DNA from: a virus
DNA: 48,645 nt
Direction: 5' to 3' (one strand)
IMG/VR virus record: IMGVR_UViG_3300046723_000152
Location: 1 to 48,645 of that record
Positions 45,906 through 48,645 of the stretch are shown piece after piece. Position 1 is the stretch's first letter. Each line of letters begins with the position of its first letter. A model generated the notes under the pieces. That model ran no database searches and had not been told where the DNA came from. It saw only the letters and a program-made list of their open reading frames with translations. Position numbers and translations under genes: made by a program.

Positions 45906-47708
45906 TCAGATGAAGAAGAGCTGCGGCTCCGTCTTCGGTGCTTCCGCTTCTCCGTTGAGCGCAAGGCCAATCGCCATCGCGAGCGCCACGATTCCGTCGA
46001 TCCGCCCTTTCGAGCGCAACTTGTCGAAGATCCGATTGTTCTTCGGATCGGGCTTCAATACCGCGCTCGCGCTATTCCAGCGCAGGCACGGGTTCAACTT
46101 CACGCGCAAGAGCCCTTTCATCACGAGGTCCTCGAGCAGCTCGACAGATCGCGGCATCCACAGATCCGGAGCCGGCTCTTCGCCAGAGGCCTTCGCTTTC
46201 TCCTTGCCTTCCTTGTCGCTCGCCTTGAAGTAGCCCTGCGAGTGCGGCACCAGGCGTAACTCGATCGCGGCCTCGGCGAGCTCCGTCTCAAAATATTTGA
46301 TGCGGTACGGGTCGAAGGCCTCGGAGTCGAAGTCGTAGATCTCCTTCAGCTCTCCGAGGCGCTGCGCGACGAATGCGTAGTCGACCGCTCTACCTGGTGT
46401 CGCCCGCACATGCCCCTGCTTCACCCAAACGTCGTAGGGCACCTTGTCTGCTTTCGAGCGCTCGGCGAGCGTGATTGCCGGCGTCCAGAATTCCACGAAC
46501 GCATCGACGCCGCCGTCCTCGCGCTGGAAAGCCATCGCGTGTGCGGTCAGATCTCGCGTGCCCGAAAGGTCGAGGCCGCCATAGCCGCGGCGCCCGCGCA
46601 GCTCCTCGAGGTCGAAATCTTTCTCGCAGGCGCGCCACAGGTCGCTGTCGATCCACGGGCTCTCGGCGTCCACCCATTGGCAGAAATTCAGCCTCCGGAC
46701 GATGCTTTCCTTGCTCGGCATCCCGCGCGCTTCGCTCACCTGGTCGCGCAGGTATCGAGTCTGGATCGAGACCCCGAGATTCGGGTTGGCCTTCGGCCAG
46801 CAGGCCTCGTCTACCATCGGGTCGTCGCCCTCATCAAGGCTGCAGACATAGGCGAACCAGGAATCGGAATCGGCGAGCGGCACCTGGCCTGAGAGCACGC
46901 GGTCGGAGTACTCGTGATGCTGGTAGCAGACCGTTGTCCGGTCGAAGCCGCTATTCGTGATCTCCAGGATGAGCGCGCTGCGGCGTCCCTTCGTTCCGGC
47001 GCGCATCTTGTTGCACACGAGATCGTTCGTGTGCTCGTGCACCTCGTCGATCCCGGCGTAGTGCACGCGCTTTCCGTCCAGGCCTCGCTTCTCGGCGCTG
47101 ATCGGCTTGTAGAAGCTCCCGGTCTTCCGATTGACCAGATTGTAGACTTCCTTCTCGCCGTGCTGCTCCACCAGCTCGCGCAGATCCTCGCTCGCCTGGA
47201 CCATGTTCACCGCGTCCCGGTATTGGATCTTCGCCTGATCCTTGACGGCGGCCGCGGCATAGCACTCGGCCTTTGGCTGACCGTCCGCGTTCTGCATGTA
47301 GAGGCCGATGCCTGCGGCCATCGGAGTCTTGCCGTTCCCCTTTCCGACCTCGATGTAACCCACCCGAAACCGGCGGGCCACGTCGTCCCAATACCACCCG
47401 AACAGGGACCCGACTACGAACTGCTGCCACAGGTCGAGCTTGAACGGCTCGGCATCCTCGAAATGGATGATCTCGTCGCCCGAGACCGGATCCTTCTCGA
47501 CGTCCGGCAGCCGCAGAACATCAGCGAAGAACTCGATCGCGCGGAGCGCCCGATCCGGCCTCCAGATCAGGCCTCGCCCGGGCCCGCGCTCCAGATCCGC
47601 CAGGTGCCGCTCGCCGGCCTTCCGTACGAGCGGCCCGGCCACGATGCGCCGGTCGACGACGGCCTGCGCGTACTGGAGGACTGGGTCAGCTGAAATACTT
47701 GCCGGCAT
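45906..47708 (-). CDS. terL: Terminase large subunit
   Basis: The 600-residue protein has Walker A-like VGKGNGKTPM (121-130), Walker B YAGIDEVHEH (217-226) and nuclease motif GGLDLSGTRDLTA (377-389) with Asp380 and Asp387. A second acidic Asp (GRIDGIVALAMA) lies near the C-terminus. This is the HK97-type terminase ATPase-nuclease that packages DNA into proheads. It overlaps the TerS stop by 23 bases and ends 20 bases before the terminator. Confidence 0.93.
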   Translation of the reverse strand: MPASISADPVLQYAQAVVDRRIVAGPLVRKAGERHLADLERGPGRGLIWRPDRALRAIEFFADVLRLPDVEKDPVSGDEIIHFEDAEPFKLDLWQQFVVGSLFGWYWDDVARRFRVGYIEVGKGNGKTPMAAGIGLYMQNADGQPKAECYAAAAVKDQAKIQYRDAVNMVQASEDLRELVEQHGEKEVYNLVNRKTGSFYKPISAEKRGLDGKRVHYAGIDEVHEHTNDLVCNKMRAGTKGRRSALILEITNSGFDRTTVCYQHHEYSDRVLSGQVPLADSDSWFAYVCSLDEGDDPMVDEACWPKANPNLGVSIQTRYLRDQVSEARGMPSKESIVRRLNFCQWVDAESPWIDSDLWRACEKDFDLEELRGRRGYGGLDLSGTRDLTAHAMAFQREDGGVDAFVEFWTPAITLAERSKADKVPYDVWVKQGHVRATPGRAVDYAFVAQRLGELKEIYDFDSEAFDPYRIKYFETELAEAAIELRLVPHSQGYFKASDKEGKEKAKASGEEPAPDLWMPRSVELLEDLVMKGLLRVKLNPCLRWNSASAVLKPDPKNNRIFDKLRSKGRIDGIVALAMAIGLALNGEAEAPKTEPQLFFI

Positions 47709-48018
47709 TCTTCGACTTCTTCGGCGCGCCTCCCTCGTCGTCCTTCCGTAGCCCGAGCTCGACGAGTTGCTTCTTCAACTCCTTCGTCTCAGTCGCATTC
47801 ATCGCCTTCCCTGACCTGAATTTCGCCATCAGGACGGCCGCCATCTCGAAGGTGAAGCGGTTTTCCTTCGTGTGGAGCGCGCTGCCGGTGCTCTCGAACA
47901 GATCCTTCCACGCCGCCTTCTGCGGCGCCTTGAAGTGGCTTGGCATGACGAGCTCGGGCGCAGTCCCTGGCGTCGATTCGGTCGCCGCCGGCTGCACCAG
48001 CTTCAGATTTTTTTCCAT
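47686..48018 (-). CDS. terS: Terminase small subunit
   Basis: The 110-residue product starts at ATG 48018, overlapping the HNH stop. Reading ELVMPSHFKAPQKAAWKDLFESTG, FEMAAVLMAKFRSGKAMNATETKEL and a charged C-terminal tail, it has the size and position of a P27-like small terminase, which recognises the packaging site. Confidence 0.8.
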   Translation of the reverse strand: MEKNLKLVQPAATESTPGTAPELVMPSHFKAPQKAAWKDLFESTGSALHTKENRFTFEMAAVLMAKFRSGKAMNATETKELKKQLVELGLRKDDEGGAPKKSKNAGKYFS

Positions 48019-48608
48019 CAGGCGCGCACCTCGCATTTCCCCCGCGCGATCGGCGCGGTTATAGGTGCGATCTTGTTCGACTTACGGATATTGCAGCCTC
48101 GGCATGCGCACTGGAGATTCTCATGGGTATGCTGCCCGCCCCTTGAGATCGGGACGACGTGATCGAGTTCCGGTGCACTGCGCTCCACGGTTCCGCGAAG
48201 CTCCTTCGGCGTATCCCCGCCACAGATCCTGCATCGCCAGCCATCGCGCTCGAAGATTCGGAACGGGTCTACGCGCTCGCCCCCGGGCGCGCAGCGGACC
48301 GCTGCCTTGCGCTTGGCGTTGTGAATGCGATTCGAAAGATCGCGATTCGAAGGCCGCTTGGCGCAATAACAGGCCCAGCACTTGGTCGATCGTGGCCATG
48401 TTGGTGCGCCGCAAACAGAGCACGAGCATCTCTTTGCCGCTTCGCTGGTATAGCGGCCCCTGTCGTAGGCACGAAGCTGCTCGCCATTCTTACGGCGATA
48501 ATCCCTGCGTCTACAAGTACCTGAGCAATAAGATGCCGGTCGGCCACGGCCCGATCTGGCAGGTATGGCCTCGCCGCAAGTGCATCTGGATTGCGAGAAA
48601 ATTTTCAC
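48018..48608 (-). CDS. HNH endonuclease
   Basis: The 196-residue protein starts at GTG 48608 (GAGGT on the minus strand). An N-terminal CTCGEAIPAR... CSGTC zinc finger and a middle CSCSVCG/CWACYC cysteine group precede the HNH motif: CRICGGDTPKELRG, ELDHVVPISRGGQHTHENLQ and CRGCNIRKSNK. HNH proteins encoded next to terminases often assist packaging cleavage. The end of the gene is coupled to TerS by ATGA. Confidence 0.85.
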   Translation of the reverse strand: MKIFSQSRCTCGEAIPARSGRGRPASYCSGTCRRRDYRRKNGEQLRAYDRGRYTSEAAKRCSCSVCGAPTWPRSTKCWACYCAKRPSNRDLSNRIHNAKRKAAVRCAPGGERVDPFRIFERDGWRCRICGGDTPKELRGTVERSAPELDHVVPISRGGQHTHENLQCACRGCNIRKSNKIAPITAPIARGKCEVRA

Positions 48609-48645
48609 CGATACCTCAAATTCTCAAATATTTTTCGGGCGTAGG

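Noticed and set aside
1-48645. General amber recoding of the phage genome
   Set aside because: TAG is used as a normal stop by many genes (for example at 9820, 13338, 24966, 28194, 36350, 38249, 40230 and 40886), and only the gene at 100 has an internal TAG in frame.
1-48645. CRISPR arrays, insertion sequences or rRNA genes
   Set aside because: I saw no regular direct repeats with spacers, no transposase ORFs and no rRNA-like sequence.
1-48645. Closed circular genome made by joining the window ends
   Set aside because: In the frame of the truncated left gene the last bases of the window give a stop codon directly before it and no start, and no terminal repeat was recognised.

Overview
This window looks like most of the genome of a temperate, long-tailed (siphovirus-like) phage of a high-GC Gram-negative host, probably a pseudomonadote. 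The grounds are HK97-type packaging, portal, capsid and tail genes, a tyrosine integrase, Gram-negative secretion signals (lipobox, twin-arginine), and an attachment core matching the 3' half of a bacterial tRNA-Asn. Phage genes lie on both sides of that core, so it reads as attP of a free or circular phage genome rather than the border of a prophage. Both ends are open: the left end cuts a gene, and joining the two ends directly does not restore that gene.

Layout. (1) Bases 1-9533, rightward: an early or accessory operon of genes coupled by 4-base overlaps. It holds a DUF1351-like coiled-coil protein with an in-frame amber codon, a methyltransferase-fold protein, an ASCH-like protein, a HerA/FtsK-type ATPase, a protein with about seven tandem helix-turn-helix units, an internally duplicated Ea22-like protein, a second HerA-type ATPase with tandem winged helices, and a DUF4224 protein. 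(2) 9550-11557: a cysteine-rich protein, the integrase, attP and a secreted moron-like protein. (3) 11563-13333, mostly leftward: an XRE-type regulator, a small protein, a SprT-like metalloprotease, and a compact tRNA-like gene. That gene has a CUA loop and a tmRNA-like acceptor/T arm, and sits behind a near-consensus promoter with a palindromic operator and a possible divergent promoter. (4) 13338-15793, leftward: lysis and host-interface genes (holin-like and membrane proteins, a lipoprotein, DUF5675). (5) 15790-48608, leftward: virion genes. In transcription order these are HNH, TerS, TerL, small ORF, protease-capsid fusion, portal, a block of secreted, fibre and repeat proteins, head completion, tail tube, G/GT chaperones (with a canonical AAATTTT slippery site), tape measure, and distal tail and hub proteins.

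The most unusual content is threefold. First, the tRNA-like gene combined with the in-frame TAG. Second, a seven-gene glycosyltransferase/methyltransferase cassette (26978-32116) wedged between head-completion genes, with a second FkbM/GT9 pair at 38249-40209. Third, two HerA-type ATPases flanking a tandem-HTH protein. Two copies of a palindrome-plus-terminator module precede the capsid and tail-tube units. All functions were inferred by reading the sequence; no database search was run.
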